DNA of 64,000 nucleotides, taken from contig JBBQVS010000005.1 in assembly GCA_038211295.1 (NCBI GenBank), positions 48,711-112,710 on the forward strand. Direction: 5' to 3'. The notes beneath the pieces were generated by a model, which saw only the letters and a list, made by a program, of their open reading frames with translations, was not told where the DNA came from and did not search any database. The stretch's first letter is position 1. Every line of letters starts with the position of its first letter. This document shows, in pieces, positions 27,339 to 37,300 of the stretch. The stretch comes from JBBQVS01 sp038211295. Its GTDB lineage: Bacteria > Chloroflexota > Ktedonobacteria > Ktedonobacterales > Ktedonobacteraceae. A program made the position numbers and the translations under genes.

Positions 27339-27725
27339 ATGTTTCGTTGTCCCGCATGTCTTACTGAACTTTCGGTAGATGCACGCTGTTGTTTCTATTG
27401 CGGGTTTAACATCACGAACGCGCGTCTGGCTATAGTGCCACAGCATCAAGAGAGCATACAAGCCACAAGCAAGGCCGTCCAGCACTGGCGCAAAAGCTGG
27501 GTGCATCGTCAGCAGACCGAGGGCTACCCCGTGTTACGTGTCTCACGGGGACAAGCCACTGTGACAGAACCTCTTCTAGCAATGCGCCATACGCCACTCC
27601 CCATCAGCATAGGGGAGAAACGATATGATACGCGTCAGGATATACTTTTCTGGCTAATACTGCTTGTTTTCTTGTGTCTGATGATAGGGCTGTGCGCTTA
27701 CATTCTTTCAACATATCTTCCGTGA
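27339..27725 (+). CDS. Zinc-ribbon membrane-anchored protein
   Basis: Unrecognised 128-residue protein. It begins with a zinc ribbon (MFRCPACLTELSVDARCCFY then CG), followed by a polar middle and one C-terminal membrane helix (about residues 102-124, ILFWLILLVFLCLMIGL). The ribbon would face the cytoplasm and the helix would tail-anchor the protein. It shares the zinc-ribbon idea with the 6.5 kb gene, but not its arrangement. It is divergent from hemA and followed after 74 nt by another small membrane protein gene. Confidence 0.65.
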   Translation: MFRCPACLTELSVDARCCFYCGFNITNARLAIVPQHQESIQATSKAVQHWRKSWVHRQQTEGYPVLRVSRGQATVTEPLLAMRHTPLPISIGEKRYDTRQDILFWLILLVFLCLMIGLCAYILSTYLP

Positions 27726-27799
27726 TACAGAGTACTCTGCCTGTGTTATAATGGCTGACAATACGTTCTCAGCAGTATCTTCAGAAGGACGGGCGACGC

Positions 27800-28288
27800 A
27801 TGAACTTTCCACCGCAGCTAATCACCTTATTTTGTATCATGTTTATTGTGCTTGGTATATTCAACATCCTCATGGCACGCAGACGGCAGCAGACAGGAGG
27901 AACACAGCACCTTCCCTGGTACAAGCAAGTCGGCATCCTCACAGGAATAGAGTATATTCTGCTTGCCTGTGTTTTCCTCATCAATATAGGCATCACATAC
28001 AGAGTTCTGCCCGCGAGTCTGAATGGAGTTATTTTCCCGTTCTTCATCATTCTCTTGCTCGCCTCTGGCTTACTTGCGGGCTTTGTCATTTATCAAGGTC
28101 TCAGCAATGCCAGAAACCGCCGCACGCTTGCTTCCCGTACAGTGCCAACCAGCGTAAGTGTAAGTACGCAACAAAGTGGTAGTATCCAGGAAATGACATC
28201 CGAGGAACGCGAGCAATATAACCAGAAACGACGTGAGCGACGCAAAAAGGCCGCCTCCGCACGTCGTCGGCAGGCGGGGAGAGCATAA
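27800..28288 (+). CDS. Hypothetical membrane protein, three-span with basic tail
   Basis: A 162-residue protein with three candidate membrane helices: about residues 5-25, 48-66 and 76-98. A long, highly basic C-terminal tail follows (EREQYNQKRRERRKKAASAR) that would be cytoplasmic and could bind nucleic acid or acidic lipid. No family is recognised. An aagga site lies upstream of the ATG. It converges, with 11 nt between stops, on the tail-hub-like gene. Confidence 0.6.
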   Translation: MNFPPQLITLFCIMFIVLGIFNILMARRRQQTGGTQHLPWYKQVGILTGIEYILLACVFLINIGITYRVLPASLNGVIFPFFIILLLASGLLAGFVIYQGLSNARNRRTLASRTVPTSVSVSTQQSGSIQEMTSEEREQYNQKRRERRKKAASARRRQAGRA

Positions 28289-28299
28289 CCGAACGTTTA

Positions 28300-30351
28300 C
28301 TAGAGACCTTCTAACGTCAACTGCATTTCGTCTAGACACTGTTGGGCGTCATAGCGAACGTGAATGTACACGATACGGCATGTTGCCTGCTGTCCGCTTC
28401 CAATGGGCGCGATGCTATCAGTCAGGGTGACACAATCGAACAATTGTAGTGCTGGATTGAGTGGTACGGTCACAGTATGCATCACGCTAGAACGTACCTC
28501 ATTCTCCAGCAGAAACGCGGCCTTTTGACTACACTGTGCCGTCGTGGTAAGTTTCGGGTCTACATGATGAAGGATGCGCTCGACTCCCAATAGGTGAATG
28601 TGCGCGTCGTCATACGCCTCGGCTGTTGTCAGCGCACCAAAGAGTCCATGTAGCGGCGGTTTGCCGCTAACGATTATGTGGTTCGCACGTTGCTCACTCT
28701 TGCCAAAGCGCACCGCCTCGATCTCTGGTTGATAACTCCACACCGAAGCATCGCCGCTTGATAGCTCGTAAAACTGCATTCGTTCATCTTGATCGAGGAA
28801 GTACGATAAGCCATATGTTGTGCAAAGCTCATCGAGCGCGATGCGGTATGACGAGCCGGCCTGCACAATGAATGAAGACACAATCTGACTCACCTGTGAG
28901 GTTGTGGGTAACGCAACGGTCAGGAGACCAGCGCGGGCGCACACCTCTGTCAGGAGAAAGCCAAGTGTCTGATTAGTGTAGACATTCTGGTAACGAGCGA
29001 CAAGATCAAGCAGAGCTGAGAGGTCGTATCCAATCAGCAATAGCGTGTGTTCCAGTGGAGAGCGCACGAAATGCACCTGCGCGATCCGAAAAACGCCAAC
29101 CTTCACAACGTCAGGCGTTGCTGGTGGCGTTCCAACCTTGTAGCCTTCGTTCAGCACGAGTGAGGCATGTAACCCCATTGGTTTATAGTTTGTGGACGAC
29201 GTAACAAAACTGTTGAACGCTCCCAGTGCATTGTCTAGCAACACTTCCAGACGTGCAGGCTTTCCCACTTGCTCAACGCGTTGATACGAGAGAAGAGCGT
29301 TTGAGACATCCAGCGATTGCGCGGTATTTGTTGCCTGAAACAGCGTCGCGCTATACACAACAGCAAGTGAGGCCAGGTAGGTACGTGGGCCAGCGACACC
29401 ACTATTGGGGACGGGTAACGATATCAGCACGACGCCGTACATTGAGGGAATATCATGCGCGATCACGCCGTTCGCCCAGTGAACCAGATCAACCGATTGG
29501 CGCAGGCGCGGATAACTATAGATGGAGCCTGTGAGAATGCCGAAGTCGAGTTCGATACACGTCAGGGTATACACGCCGTTCGCAAGTGAGAGGCGTGGCG
29601 CGGAGCGGCCAATAGCGGTGCCTGTGGCTGGTGCGATAACAACCCCACTTCTCCAGAGCGTTGTTGTGGGGGTAAATGTGCAGGTTGCCAGCGTGTAGCT
29701 ATCGGAATAGACAACCGTGTATTGTGTTCCATTCCATACAACAGCGAGGCCCGCGCCGGCTTGTAGTGTCGCGAGCGTCCAGGGTAAAAGTGATGACCAT
29801 GCACCCGCACTAAAAAAAGCACATCCAATCGACTCGCCACCACTAACATCGTAGAGGAAAAACACATCGTCATTACCCGCGCTTCCAATGCCTTTGAGGA
29901 GCGCGTTCCCCGGTGGTGTGAGTACCGTCGTGGGGCCAGCCCATGTCACGCCATTATCCGTCGAGGTCCATGTGTATAAGTTGCTCCCCCCTGTTCCACG
30001 CTGCGCGAAGGCACGCAGAACACCATGAGAAAGGGAGAGCGCGCACCCACCGTCTTGAAACATTACATTCGCCGATGCTGGCAACGCGGTCCAGGTCGTC
30101 CATTGCACGGCACTTGTTGGGTCAGTAATGCGCTGAACCTGAAATGTCGCGGCAAAGCCCCCGCGTGTTATCTGTACACGAATGATACTTTTGTCGGGAG
30201 CAACACACGCGTCATTCAAAGCATCAGTTGTACCCGACGATTGATAGAGGGTATAGTGTGGCACATGATCTTCAATAGTGAGGGAAAGCGCGGGTCGGCG
30301 CGTAGCACTATTCAGGGCAGTTGTGAGGGAGGTATCTAGAGAGCGAACCAT
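28300..30351 (-). CDS. Large beta-rich protein, phage tail/baseplate-hub-like
   Basis: A 683-residue protein that I cannot place firmly. The first ~330 residues look like a sialidase-type propeller: TWTSTDNGVTWAGPTTVL is a BNR/Asp-box-like motif, with several further beta repeats. The remainder (about 345-683) resembles a tail-hub protein: YQRVEQVGKPARLEVLLDN, a region with TLGFLLTEVCARAGL and GSSYRIALDELCTTYGLSYF, and a beta C-terminus with VTLTDS. That pattern recalls baseplate hub/late-control proteins. No signal peptide is seen. No capsid, terminase, sheath or tube gene lies nearby. Preceded by a small coiled-coil gene on the same strand. Confidence 0.5.
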   Translation of the reverse strand: MVRSLDTSLTTALNSATRRPALSLTIEDHVPHYTLYQSSGTTDALNDACVAPDKSIIRVQITRGGFAATFQVQRITDPTSAVQWTTWTALPASANVMFQDGGCALSLSHGVLRAFAQRGTGGSNLYTWTSTDNGVTWAGPTTVLTPPGNALLKGIGSAGNDDVFFLYDVSGGESIGCAFFSAGAWSSLLPWTLATLQAGAGLAVVWNGTQYTVVYSDSYTLATCTFTPTTTLWRSGVVIAPATGTAIGRSAPRLSLANGVYTLTCIELDFGILTGSIYSYPRLRQSVDLVHWANGVIAHDIPSMYGVVLISLPVPNSGVAGPRTYLASLAVVYSATLFQATNTAQSLDVSNALLSYQRVEQVGKPARLEVLLDNALGAFNSFVTSSTNYKPMGLHASLVLNEGYKVGTPPATPDVVKVGVFRIAQVHFVRSPLEHTLLLIGYDLSALLDLVARYQNVYTNQTLGFLLTEVCARAGLLTVALPTTSQVSQIVSSFIVQAGSSYRIALDELCTTYGLSYFLDQDERMQFYELSSGDASVWSYQPEIEAVRFGKSEQRANHIIVSGKPPLHGLFGALTTAEAYDDAHIHLLGVERILHHVDPKLTTTAQCSQKAAFLLENEVRSSVMHTVTVPLNPALQLFDCVTLTDSIAPIGSGQQATCRIVYIHVRYDAQQCLDEMQLTLEGL

Positions 30352-30516
30352 ATGAGGAGCCTTTCTAAAGAGGAGGTGAGGCAGAAAGAAAGGGGAAGGA
30401 GAAGCGCAGGTATATGCTGCTTGCTTTTAAGTATACTCAAGAAAAGTGGATTTTACAAGAGGAGTAGGCAGCCGTAGGGGCGTGATAAGGTGTGGGAATG
30501 TGGGCGAGAGGGGGGT

Positions 30517-30539
30517 ATGGCGCGGGCAAGCCGCGCCAT
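30517..30539. terminator. 9-bp GC-rich hairpin
   Basis: ATGGCGCGG (30517-30525) pairs with CCGCGCCAT (30531-30539) around GCAAG. It lies between the small coiled-coil gene and the tail-hub-like gene, both leftward, and would separate their transcripts. Confidence 0.5.
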
Positions 30540-30584
30540 GACTATACTACGTTTCTCGCCGCTCGCGCGGCTCAAGAGGATGAA

Positions 30585-30809
30585 TTACCCGACGACTTTT
30601 TGGTAGATATCGACGACGGCCTGTACCGCCTCTTGTTCGCCGAGATGTCGCTCCAGAGCTTCTTGATGCGTTCCCAGATTTCTATAGCGTGCGTCAATTG
30701 CGGCATGTGACGCACATTTCGCGGGTTCCTCGAACACACGACGGATTGCCTGACACTCTAACTCGATCTGGGCGCGAATACGCGCAACCTCACTTTTATA
30801 CTCCTGCAT
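30585..30809 (-). CDS. Small coiled-coil protein
   Basis: A 74-residue, mostly helical, charged protein (start MQEYKSEVARIRAQIELECQ). Heptad-like spacing of hydrophobic residues suggests a helical hairpin or coiled coil. The ATG chosen follows aaagg by 9 nt; a start 13 codons earlier is in frame but has no such site. No family recognised. It lies upstream of the tail-hub-like gene in the same direction, with a hairpin between. Confidence 0.5.
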   Translation of the reverse strand: MQEYKSEVARIRAQIELECQAIRRVFEEPAKCASHAAIDARYRNLGTHQEALERHLGEQEAVQAVVDIYQKVVG

Positions 30810-31019
30810 CCTGCACGGCCTTTCAGCGTAAAAACTCACCACATCCACACAAACATCTACCTACGAATTTCAGAAACTACACGACCAGAGTACAAAGCGA
30901 TGAGGAAGGCATTTCTTTCCTCATGACCAGCAAGTATACTGCTAAAAAGCTTTTCTTTCATTATAAACGCGCAGCAAAAACAAATTCTCTCTTGTGTCGC
31001 GCGTTGCTAGCGGTACAGC

Positions 31020-32558
31020 TTACCTGAGCTTTGCGGGTATGTTCCAGACCACAATGCTTTTCGCTGGTGCGTCCTGAGCAAGCACGCGGGTACTATCCGG
31101 CGACCAGTTTATGGAGTTATCCCAATAGTAGTTTGTGCTTTGTCCAGAAGGTGCTTTGCTAGTAAAGCTGGTCAGAAGCGCGACAGGATACCCGCTTGTA
31201 ACAGAGTACAATGTTTTCTTCTGCTCACTCGTCGCGAGACTCATAAGGAGTCCATTAAGCGACCAGGAGATATTGGTTGGGTAAAATGCGCCCTGCTTTT
31301 GTGTCGCGTTCAAACGCTGTAACGCAGATAGCAGGGCAGTATCATGAATTGGCAGTATGGGAAGATTTTCCATATGGAAAGCGACCAGTGTTTTGCGGTC
31401 AGGACGAGGATGTCCGGGCGGCTCTAAGCGTGCGGCAATAAAAACGCCATCAATTATATATCGTCCATCGGGCGACCAGGTAGTAAAGCTTGTGACCCAC
31501 ACAAAGATGCCGGCGTCAAAGTGCGCCCCACCACTTTGGTCTTGCTTGAGTACCTCCACAGAACCTGACTGCCACAGGGTAAACGAAGTATCCCCGTTCG
31601 GATTGCCAACGGTAGAAGGCTGTATTGTTTTCTGAGGTTGTGGCAAAAATGCTCCATTGTCGCCCCAGGCATACTTTTCTGTCACAGGGATATTAGAGCT
31701 AAAAACAAACGGGTCAACATTCTGGACAGAAGGCGTTGCTATAGTCTCGCCGTGTTGTATGTCCCATTCATTGTACGAGGTCGCACTTAACTGATAAGAC
31801 CCCACATTTACTTCTTGCCGCAATAAAACGCGTGTACTCTGCTGCTTTTGATCAAACAAAACTAACCCGAAGAAGGCCGCGCCTCCAATCTGGGCCGAAG
31901 TGTGCATAGAAAAGAGGATAGCTATATTTTTTTTATCAGGGGACCACGATATTTCATGATAGTAGAATAGGAGTGTATCATGAATAGCTGGAAACTGTTT
32001 ATAAAACTGCTGTTTAATAAGCTCGTCCGGATGAAGTTGTAACAGGCGTTTCGCGCTATATGCGTCATAGATACTGACAAGACCCACAGCGTTCCCTGAG
32101 TCATACTGGCACCCACTAGCATAGCCCAACAATGCAATAGCAAGGCCAGTAGGCGACCATGCAGTGCTTGTGACGCAGGAAAATCCCGCCTCTGCCAACG
32201 GTATCATAAGCGAGGGTGTGATACTGAGCGGCGTTGGGAGTCGCTCGGTCAATTGGGGTGGTGATGTGATAAAACGTGTGGCGATAGTGGTACGCACGTT
32301 TGTTAGCAGTGTCAGCGTACCATGCAAATTTGCGACAAGGATGCCCGCAAGCAACACAAGTGTGCAGAGTACACCAAGAGTACGCCAACGTTTGCGCGTA
32401 AATGAGCGTTGCCAGCGCAACACAGGCTCAACTGACCACGCAGGAACGACAGTTTTCAGAGGACGCGCGTCTGTATCTTCTGCTAAGGGCAGGTCTACGA
32501 CCTCGATATTGTCATCCCATTCTCCATCGTCATACGTTTCATAGTTTTTCTTACCCAT
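31020..32558 (-). CDS. Membrane-anchored WD40-like beta-propeller protein
   Basis: A 512-residue protein: an acidic cytoplasmic N-terminus (~50 residues), one membrane helix at about 58-80 (TLGVLCTLVLLAGILVANLH), and an extracytoplasmic beta-propeller. The propeller blades show the repeated W-S-P-[DTN]-G/K signature: STAWSPTGLAIALL, ISWSPDKKNIAILF, TTWSPDGRYIIDGVF, ISWSLNGLLMSLAT and INWSPDSTRVLAQD. Such TolB/WD40-like propellers bind proteins or peptides; no enzymatic site is visible. It begins 15 nt after folD on the same strand, with a ggaag site, so it may be read with fchA-folD, though no functional link is evident. Confidence 0.7.
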   Translation of the reverse strand: MGKKNYETYDDGEWDDNIEVVDLPLAEDTDARPLKTVVPAWSVEPVLRWQRSFTRKRWRTLGVLCTLVLLAGILVANLHGTLTLLTNVRTTIATRFITSPPQLTERLPTPLSITPSLMIPLAEAGFSCVTSTAWSPTGLAIALLGYASGCQYDSGNAVGLVSIYDAYSAKRLLQLHPDELIKQQFYKQFPAIHDTLLFYYHEISWSPDKKNIAILFSMHTSAQIGGAAFFGLVLFDQKQQSTRVLLRQEVNVGSYQLSATSYNEWDIQHGETIATPSVQNVDPFVFSSNIPVTEKYAWGDNGAFLPQPQKTIQPSTVGNPNGDTSFTLWQSGSVEVLKQDQSGGAHFDAGIFVWVTSFTTWSPDGRYIIDGVFIAARLEPPGHPRPDRKTLVAFHMENLPILPIHDTALLSALQRLNATQKQGAFYPTNISWSLNGLLMSLATSEQKKTLYSVTSGYPVALLTSFTSKAPSGQSTNYYWDNSINWSPDSTRVLAQDAPAKSIVVWNIPAKLR

Positions 32559-32573
32559 GTGTATCTTCCGTCA

Positions 32574-33500
32574 CTACCTGCTTGTATTTTGCTCATGTAC
32601 ATGTGATGCCTCGTTGCTCGTCACACGCTGATTGCACTCACCGCGTCTGCTGAATTGTTGCCATGCCGCTGCTATGCACTGCTTCAGCAACAACACGTTT
32701 GTCAGTGGGCCAACGCCACCTGGAGTAGGAGTGACCGCAGATGCGACCTTGCGTACAGATGATACATCAACATCACCAACAATGCCACCCTCTGCGAGTG
32801 CGTTAATACCCACGTCGATGACCGTTGCTCCCGGATGCACCATAGCTGCAGTTACCATCGTGGCACGCCCAACGGCGGCGACCAGCACATCCGCCTCGCG
32901 GGTTCGATCTGCAAGATGGGGAGTACGCGAATGACAGACCGTTACCGTCGCGTTCTTTTGCAGAAGCATCATTGCTAACGGCTTGCCCACCACATTACTA
33001 CGGCCGAGGATTACCACGCGTTTTCCCGCAAGCGGCGTCTGGGTGCGTTCGAGTATCTCCATAACGGCTGCTGCTGTCGAGGGCAAAAAACTTGGCAGAC
33101 CGAGAAAAAGATTACCGGCACTACGCGGGCAGATGCCGTCAATATCTTTCTCCATCGCCAGCGTATCCGCCACCATTTTTTGCGAGAGATGCGCGGGCAG
33201 TGGCATCTGCACAATGACGCCATTGACCTGTGTATCAGCATTGAGGTGCAGCAACAACGCACGCAACTCATCGGGTGAGATCAACGCGGGCAAGTGTTCG
33301 ACTCGCGTCTTTACGCCGATATCGTCGGCGATCCGCAAAATCGCTTTCGTGTAAACTCCCGACGCGGCATCGCCACCCACGCGCACAATTACAAGACCGG
33401 GCGCAAGGCCACACTGTTGCACGTATGTTTGCACATCTTCCCGTAGTTCCGCGCGAATCGCCAGACTCATCGCACGCCCATCAATAAGTACCGCAGTCAT
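32574..33500 (-). CDS. folD: FolD-type methylene-THF dehydrogenase lacking the cyclohydrolase lysine
   Basis: A 308-residue FolD. Conserved features present: Tyr50, Gln in GVIVQMPLP, Asp in KDIDG, the Rossmann motif GRSNVVGKP, and TPTPGGVGPLT. Aligned by eye with E. coli FolD (ASQIYVASKRKACEEVGF), the segment here is ASGVYTKAILRIADDIGV, so the catalytic lysine needed for cyclohydrolase chemistry (K54 in E. coli) is Ile54. The usual PCTP motif reads PSTA. It should retain NAD(P)-dependent dehydrogenation but probably not cyclohydrolase activity. The start overlaps the fchA stop (ATGA), and a polar C-terminal ~25 residues is extra. Confidence 0.88.
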   Translation of the reverse strand: MTAVLIDGRAMSLAIRAELREDVQTYVQQCGLAPGLVIVRVGGDAASGVYTKAILRIADDIGVKTRVEHLPALISPDELRALLLHLNADTQVNGVIVQMPLPAHLSQKMVADTLAMEKDIDGICPRSAGNLFLGLPSFLPSTAAAVMEILERTQTPLAGKRVVILGRSNVVGKPLAMMLLQKNATVTVCHSRTPHLADRTREADVLVAAVGRATMVTAAMVHPGATVIDVGINALAEGGIVGDVDVSSVRKVASAVTPTPGGVGPLTNVLLLKQCIAAAWQQFSRRGECNQRVTSNEASHVHEQNTSR

Positions 33501-34120
33501 GCCTTCTCCTCCACCAGCGAAACGACCTGCTGACTATATTCCGCGATGGTATCCAGTGCCTTGTTCAGACGTTCGCTTAGCTGCTCGACCAGGGTCATAT
33601 TCTTCATCGCGATCAGGTTGGTACGCACCATCCATGACGCGCCCGTTCCCGCGCTGGTGGCGAGCATTGTTCCGGTTGCGATATCGCTTAGTACGGTCTT
33701 ATTGCCAATTTCAGCGATGCGTTGGCAAGAGCGCACCAACTCTGCGGCACGTTCCGCGACCTCAAGCGGCACGAGCGCGGCGTCAGCTAATCGCGCCTGA
33801 ATTGCCTCTGTGCGTGCGGCGCGTTCCTCATCAGTCGTGCGGGGCATGGTGAAGCAGGCGGAGAGTCGCCCATATGCTTCGACGTCTTCCTGGAGCAGGT
33901 GCTGGAAACGCGCTCGTAGCTCCTCTGTCTGTTTAACGAGTTCTACAATCTCTGTTTGTACCTCTTCATATCCTTTTTTATCAATGGTCAGACGCGCAAC
34001 CATACTCGCAAGTCCCGCCCCCAGTGCGCCACTCAAAGCGGACGCAGAACCGCCGCCCGGTGTCGATTGCGACGAGGCGAGATCATCGAGATACTGCTGC
34101 AACGGTGTATCTATGTCCAT
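33497..34120 (-). CDS. fchA: FchA-like methenyl-THF cyclohydrolase (cyclodeaminase family)
   Basis: A 207-residue member of the FTCD_C/cyclodeaminase fold. It closely resembles methenyltetrahydrofolate cyclohydrolase (Fch) of methylotrophs: LASSQSTPGGGSASALSGAL at the N-terminus, SMVARLTIDKKGYEEV, and an even helical body of normal length. Fch hydrolyses 5,10-methenyl-THF to 10-formyl-THF. It is the first gene of a unit with folD, sharing an ATGA stop/start. Because FolD here lacks its cyclohydrolase lysine, this enzyme probably supplies the missing step. The alternative, formiminotetrahydrofolate cyclodeaminase, is less likely without histidine-degradation genes. Confidence 0.85.
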   Translation of the reverse strand: MDIDTPLQQYLDDLASSQSTPGGGSASALSGALGAGLASMVARLTIDKKGYEEVQTEIVELVKQTEELRARFQHLLQEDVEAYGRLSACFTMPRTTDEERAARTEAIQARLADAALVPLEVAERAAELVRSCQRIAEIGNKTVLSDIATGTMLATSAGTGASWMVRTNLIAMKNMTLVEQLSERLNKALDTIAEYSQQVVSLVEEKA

Positions 34121-34257
34121 GTATTTTTATTCTTCCTATCGGTGTATTTGAAAAATTCAGGTGTCAAGCGTACAAAAATCTGTCGAGAAGCTTGATAAGG
34201 TAATTGTAACATGTTTGTCACCCTAGAATAGCAATGTATCGAGGAAATTTGTCCAGG

Positions 34258-34312
34258 CACGTCAAGAGCATGGGCCAAACAAAAAAATTGTTTGGCCCAT
34301 GCTCTTGACGTG
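34258..34312. terminator. 25-bp perfect hairpin between the RND gene and fchA
   Basis: Positions 34258-34282 and 34288-34312 are exact inverted repeats (CACGTCAAGAGC...) with an AAAAA loop. It lies 13 nt beyond the stop of the leftward RND transporter gene and upstream of fchA, so it probably ends the transporter transcript. No T-tract follows. Confidence 0.65.
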
Positions 34313-34325
34313 TGGTCTAGCAAGT

Positions 34326-37300
34326 TTAGACTGATGCTTGTTGCACCTCGCCCTCGCGGGCGGCAGGCACGGCACGCTCTTCTTCGACGGGAGGCGTGCC
34401 ACTCTGCCCACGCTTGCCTTCGATCAACACATAGAGTGTTGGCACCAGCAGGAGTGTCAGGACAGTTGACGAGGCCAGACCGCCGATAACGGTGAGCGCG
34501 AGCGGAGCGGCGATGAACCCACTTGACTGGCTCAGGCCCGAAGCCATCGGGGTAAGCGCGAGAATGGTCGCAATAGCCGTCATCAAAATCGGGCGGAGGC
34601 GACGGCTGCCCCCCTCAAGCACGGCAGTGCGTGCATCCATGCCCTTCATCCTATATTGATGCACAAGGTCTAGTAGGACTATCGCGTTCGTCACAACGAT
34701 ACCCACGAGCAGCAGCAGGCCAATCAACGATGGCACGCCCAGGGCTGTGTGCGTGGCGAGCAGGAGCAGGATCGAGCCAGTAGCCGCAAACGGAATAGAC
34801 ACGAGCAGGATAAGCGGTTGCAGCAGGCTGCGGAACGTGCCGACCATAATCAGGTACACCAGCACGATAGCCGCGAGTAGGGCGATGCCAAGACCATTGA
34901 ATGCATCGGCCTGATTAGCAGTGACGCCACCCAGCGCGTAGGTTACACCGCTTGGGAGTTTCAACTTGCTTAGCTTTTGCTGAATGGCTGTACTCACGCC
35001 GCCGGTGTTCTGCGTTGTGGTATCCGCGCTCACTGTTGCGGTACGCGTCCCACCGATGTGGGTGATCTGTGTTGGGCCTTTGGTCTGTGTCACGTCGGCA
35101 ACGTCGCCTAGTTTCACGTTTCCTGTGGGGGCCGCCAATAGCAAATCTTTCATGGCATCAACCGTAGTTGCCTGCGTGCCGAGTAGCAGGTTTACTTCTT
35201 CCTGTGTGCCATTGAGAGTAACTGTTGTGACCGTTGTTCCTGTGTAGACTTGACGCAATAAGAGACCAACTTGCGCGGCAGAGAGACCATGTGTGGACGC
35301 CTTCGCAGGGTCTACCTGCACATTGATTAACGGGGCGGCATCCGTCAGGTTGCTGCTCACGTTCGCAGTATTGGGAACCAGTGCGACTGCGGTCAGCACC
35401 TGTTGCGACGCCTGACGCAGGGTGGCATCATCGTTGGCCTGAATGTTGATGCTAATGCCAGCACTGCTGGGGCCACCCTGGGCAACAGCAAGCTTCAAGG
35501 TGCCAACATCTGTCAAGCCGTTTAACTGCTTTTGTATCTGCTGTTGCAAGGCCAGTTGATCGACACTGGGGTCAGTCGTCACGGCGAAGTTCGCGACGTT
35601 GCCATTGCCCGACGAGCCAAAGAGGGCCGAAAGGCCACTACCTCCGCCAACCGTGACTTGATAGAACTTGATGTGTTGCGTCCCCTGAAGAAGTGTTTCC
35701 ACCTTCTTCGCCGCATCATTGGTCTTGCTCAGACTTGTGCCAACGGGCAAGGTCTGACTGATAGTGAGCGTGTTTTGTGGGGATAAGCTAAAGAAGTTTG
35801 TTCCCAGCGATGGCACAAGCGCGATTGAACCAACGAAGAGCAGGAAAGACACAATCAGCGTAATCGCTTTGTGGCTTGTGACCCAACGCAACATTGGAAT
35901 ATAGGCACGCTCCAACGGGCCAACGGACTCGTGTCCATTATTTTTTGCCGCTTTAGCAAGTGCGCTCTTAGGTGCTTTGAGGAACCAGTACGACAACACT
36001 GGAATAATTGTCAACGCTACAAAGAGGGACGCAAGCAACGCAATCGTTACCGTTACGGCGAACGGACTGAACAACTCCCCGATAATGCCGCCAGTAAAGG
36101 CGATCGGCAAAAACACCGCGACGGTTGTGAGTGTCGAGGCGGTGACGGCTCCCGCGACCTCTTTGACGGCGGACGGAATAGCTGTACGCTTGTCTTCCCC
36201 GTTGCTCAGGTGACGGAAAATGTTTTCCAGAACCACAATCGAGTCGTCAACCACACGCCCAATAGCGATGGTCAAGCCGCCGAGTGTGAAAAGGTTCAGC
36301 GTGTAGTTGCCTACCCATAGACCGACCAACGCAATCACAATTGAAAGCGGAATAGAGATAGCGGTCACGAGAGTAGAACGCAGCGAAAACAGGAAGAGCA
36401 GAATAATCAGAATGGCAAAGACCGCCCCAATCAAGCCTTCTTCTACCAGACTCGTTACGGCACTTGTAATAGACGGTGCCTGATCGCTGATGACAGTAAT
36501 CTTAGCATTATTGCCAAGCTTATTCTGGAGGCTCGTGATCTGGTCTTTAATGCTCTGCGAAATCGTTACCGTGTTGCCAGTGGACGATTTAGTGATGGAG
36601 ATGCCCAGGCTATCTTTGCCATCGGTACGTGTGAGCGTGGTAGAAGCCGCCAGGTCTTGCTGTACGGTTGCAACATCGCTTAGTTTTACAGCAGTTACGG
36701 TTGGGGGAGGACATGCGGCTGCTCCCGTCGCTCCTGCTCCCGGAAATGTGGTATTACCACTTGTTCCCTGAGAAGTCCCACCGGGAGTTTGCCCCGCACC
36801 CGCACCGCCTGTTTGTCCACTCCCAAAGCCGCCTGTGGCACCAGTGCCTGCACCTGCGGTTGCCCCGCCTGTTGCTGCCGAAGGACAGTTGGGCGATTGT
36901 ACGATACGTTGCCCGACGACAAGGTTTTTCATATCGTCGATGGAGTTGAAGGTGTTGCCAACCTTGATTGAAAAGGTCTGACCATTGGTGGAAAGTTCAC
37001 CCGCCGGAATGGTGCTATTGTTCGCCTGTAGCGCACCTTGTATCTGCGTTGCGCTCAGACCCTGACTCTTCACCTTTGTCATGTCCAGCGTCACGGTGAC
37101 AATTTGGTTGCGAACACCCGTCACGTTTACGTTGGCGACGCCACTGGTACCTTGTAGGACAGGCACAACGGTATTTTTCAGATTGGTTGCGAGCGTTGGT
37201 GTGTCCTGGGAAGAGGTCACGGCAAGCTGAATAATTGGCTGGTCATTGATGTTGAATGTCTGTACCCGCGGCGTGACATTCGCGGGTAAGTTTCCCTGAA

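Noticed and set aside
28300..30351. A prophage around the tail-hub-like gene.
   Set aside because: Neighbouring genes are housekeeping or small membrane proteins, and no integrase, terminase or capsid gene is present.
30470..30500. A possible third copy of the 19-nt IS-related sequence, from ggggcgtgat near 30477.
   Set aside because: Only 10 nt match and the bulged hairpin is missing, so chance is adequate.
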